A DNA stretch of 5,866 nucleotides from Bacillota bacterium (GTDB lineage: Bacteria > Bacillota > Clostridia > Oscillospirales > Butyricicoccaceae): NCBI GenBank assembly GCA_030705725.1, contig JAUZPW010000104.1, positions 1 to 5,866 of the forward strand. The letters run 5' to 3'. How positions within the stretch are numbered: position 1 is the stretch's first letter; every line of letters begins with the position of its first letter. This document shows, in pieces, positions 4,451 to 5,866 of the stretch. The position numbers were made by a program, and so were the translations under genes. Below the pieces are notes generated by a model. It ran no database searches and was not told the DNA's origin. It saw only the letters and a list, made by a program, of their open reading frames with translations.

Positions 4451-5866
4451 TTATGAGGCAAGCTTTAATTTTTCATTAATCATCTGAATTACAAACGCGG
4501 GTATTTTCCCTTTCGGGAATAAAGCTTCCTGACTGTATCCGTTCATAAAAGAACCCGACTGGATCGTTACTCTGGCGCCTGTGTCCTCCTCAAAGAAAGG
4601 ATTGTATCTCTCGAATTCAAGCGGCACTACAAGCGGCAGAATTGTCGCAATTTCCGTTTTATCGGTTATCTTAATGCTGTTTTCCTTGCCGTAACTTACC
4701 GCTGTGCGTTCGGCAACAATATTGTTGCCTATATAAAACGAACCGGGATCGTTTATATTTATTGCTATACTGTCCGTTTGCAGGGCGCTGATCCTGTCCG
4801 GGATTTTAATCCCGTATTCCGAAAGCAGCGCGTTGGTTTTGGGAGCGTTGCTGTAGACGGGGATGCAAACATTCTTTACCTCAGTATATTCTCCGCTTTC
4901 GTTTTTTTCGCTCCACGAAAATCTGAATATAAGGTTCGGGCCAGTATCTTTAAGCTCTTCGGCCTTTAAGCTTTCTAATTCTTCTACGGATGAGAAATAT
5001 AACGCTTTTATTTTTTCGGGGTTCTTAACGGAAGCTATTGCCGTATCTCCCGATGAAAAATACGGGCTTTCGATATAAAGGTCCGTGGCGTCGAATATTT
5101 TTTTGGAATAGGCTCCGAATAGCTTTTTCTTATATTCCCCAGTATTGTAGATTCTAGATATATATGCCAGCGCTTTATCAGATTCAACACTGTAAATGCG
5201 CCTTAATTCACGCCCGTCCCGAAGTTTGAAAACCAGACCGACTTCTTCCGTACTTCTGTCATGGGTTGCGTCAAGCTCGCTGATTCCCAAGGAGGCGAGC
5301 GAAACCGCCGATTTTATGCTTTCGCTGTTTCGAAGCGTAAATCTCCTAAGCGATTCCTTTTCGCGGCCCGTAAGGTTATCATAATTAATAGTCCCCAACT
5401 CTTTGTTTAGGCCGTACATCCTGTGAAAGCTTACGGATACCGCGTCGACATCCCCTGCGTCCGGCAGCTTTCTGTCGAATCCCGTAAGGTCGAAAGCCGC
5501 GACCATTATCAGCCCGGCAAAAAGCGCGGAAAAAACAGCGAGCGGCTTTAAGCTCCTGAACACAGCCTTGATGTCGAAGTAATAAATTGTCTGGGCGACC
5601 ATGTGCATTAAAACGATGCCCGATATGTAACCGAAAATTGCCCAGCCGCAGCTTCCGCCCGACGCCGCCTTGAAAAACAGTCCACCGCCGAGACCTATTA
5701 GCAATAAAAGCGGATATTTTATAATCGGCATTGAGATTCTGAATGCCATCGCATGTCCCGCGGCTTCCGACGGGCGCTTTTTATACAAAACGGCGGATGC
5801 CGCGATTAAAACCGCCGTAAAAAATAAGTAGGCAATTATTCTAAAAACGCCCACGCCGCGCGGCGC
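4451..5866 (-). CDS. DUF6449-like membrane protein, C-terminal part (cut by right window edge)
   Basis: 471 codons open to the right end of the window. The GTG at 5854 is not a convincing start: the frame remains open before it and the 12 visible upstream bases contain no Shine-Dalgarno, so the true N-terminus is probably outside. Four hydrophobic segments lie near residues 7-28, 50-68, 74-97 and 107-126 (counting from the edge), followed by about 345 mostly soluble residues, probably outside the membrane. The YKKRPSEAAGHAMAF segment (28-42) after the first helix and the FDLTGFDRKLPDAGDVDAVS junction are, from memory, characteristic of DUF6449 proteins, permease-like partners of YtrC-type ABC transporters often next to a GntR regulator and an ATPase. 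Those partners would lie to the right and are not visible. The family call is by recollection; the membrane topology is seen directly. Confidence 0.72.
   Translation of the reverse strand, partial: APRGVGVFRIIAYLFFTAVLIAASAVLYKKRPSEAAGHAMAFRISMPIIKYPLLLLIGLGGGLFFKAASGGSCGWAIFGYISGIVLMHMVAQTIYYFDIKAVFRSLKPLAVFSALFAGLIMVAAFDLTGFDRKLPDAGDVDAVSVSFHRMYGLNKELGTINYDNLTGREKESLRRFTLRNSESIKSAVSLASLGISELDATHDRSTEEVGLVFKLRDGRELRRIYSVESDKALAYISRIYNTGEYKKKLFGAYSKKIFDATDLYIESPYFSSGDTAIASVKNPEKIKALYFSSVEELESLKAEELKDTGPNLIFRFSWSEKNESGEYTEVKNVCIPVYSNAPKTNALLSEYGIKIPDRISALQTDSIAININDPGSFYIGNNIVAERTAVSYGKENSIKITDKTEIATILPLVVPLEFERYNPFFEEDTGARVTIQSGSFMNGYSQEALFPKGKIPAFVIQMINEKLKLAS

Noticed and set aside
5854..5866. 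GC-rich palindrome (CGCCGCGCGGCG, 5854-5865) at the right edge
   Set aside because: It is unusual against the local base composition but is short, within coding sequence and at the window end, so no role can be supported.
1..5866. Mobile elements, CRISPR arrays, tRNA or rRNA genes, toxin-antitoxin or phage-defence genes
   Set aside because: No transposase or integrase motifs, no regularly spaced repeats, no tRNA-like cloverleaf and no defence-associated domain was seen; nearly all bases are covered by ordinary genes.

Overview
The window looks like ordinary chromosomal DNA from a Firmicute, most likely an anaerobic member of the class Clostridia. The grounds are a moderate GC content, strong GGAGG-type ribosome binding sites about 8 bases from the starts, SigA-like promoters, and proteins typical of that group: TrmK followed by a short Nif3, an RqcH, a DUF1858 redox-disulfide protein and a deoxyinosine glycosylase. 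No species can be named. Seven genes are supported. Six are on the minus strand and one on the plus strand. The two outermost genes are cut by the window edges.

Right part (about 2850-5866, minus strand): the C-terminal part of a large membrane protein that resembles the permease-like DUF6449 proteins of YtrC-type ABC systems, then a strong hairpin terminator (about 4382-4428). Next is a near-consensus promoter driving an AI-2E/UPF0118 family transporter that starts at a TTG codon. One base after its stop begins a small two-helix membrane protein, so these two form a unit. The small gene overlaps tail to tail with the glycosylase gene, and a perfect 9-bp hairpin lies at that junction.

Middle (about 1980-2881): a plus-strand DNA-deoxyinosine glycosylase gene and a minus-strand DUF1858 gene diverge from a compact promoter pair whose -35 boxes are three bases apart. 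Downstream of DUF1858 is a clear intrinsic terminator. A good promoter straddles the DUF1858 stop codon and reads into that same terminator before the next gene, trmK, so the hairpin sits in the predicted trmK leader.

Left part (1-1980, minus strand): trmK (tRNA m1A22 methyltransferase), an overlapping Nif3/DUF34 metal protein gene, and, after a 15-base gap, the N-terminal part of rqcH with a GTG start (ribosome-associated quality control). They read as one operon concerned with tRNA modification and translation quality.

I see no phage, insertion sequence, CRISPR array, tRNA or rRNA. I found no convincing new system. The points most worth checking are the possible trmK attenuator, the trmK-nif3-rqcH linkage, the small protein coupled to the transporter, and several starts that a longest-ORF caller would place wrongly.
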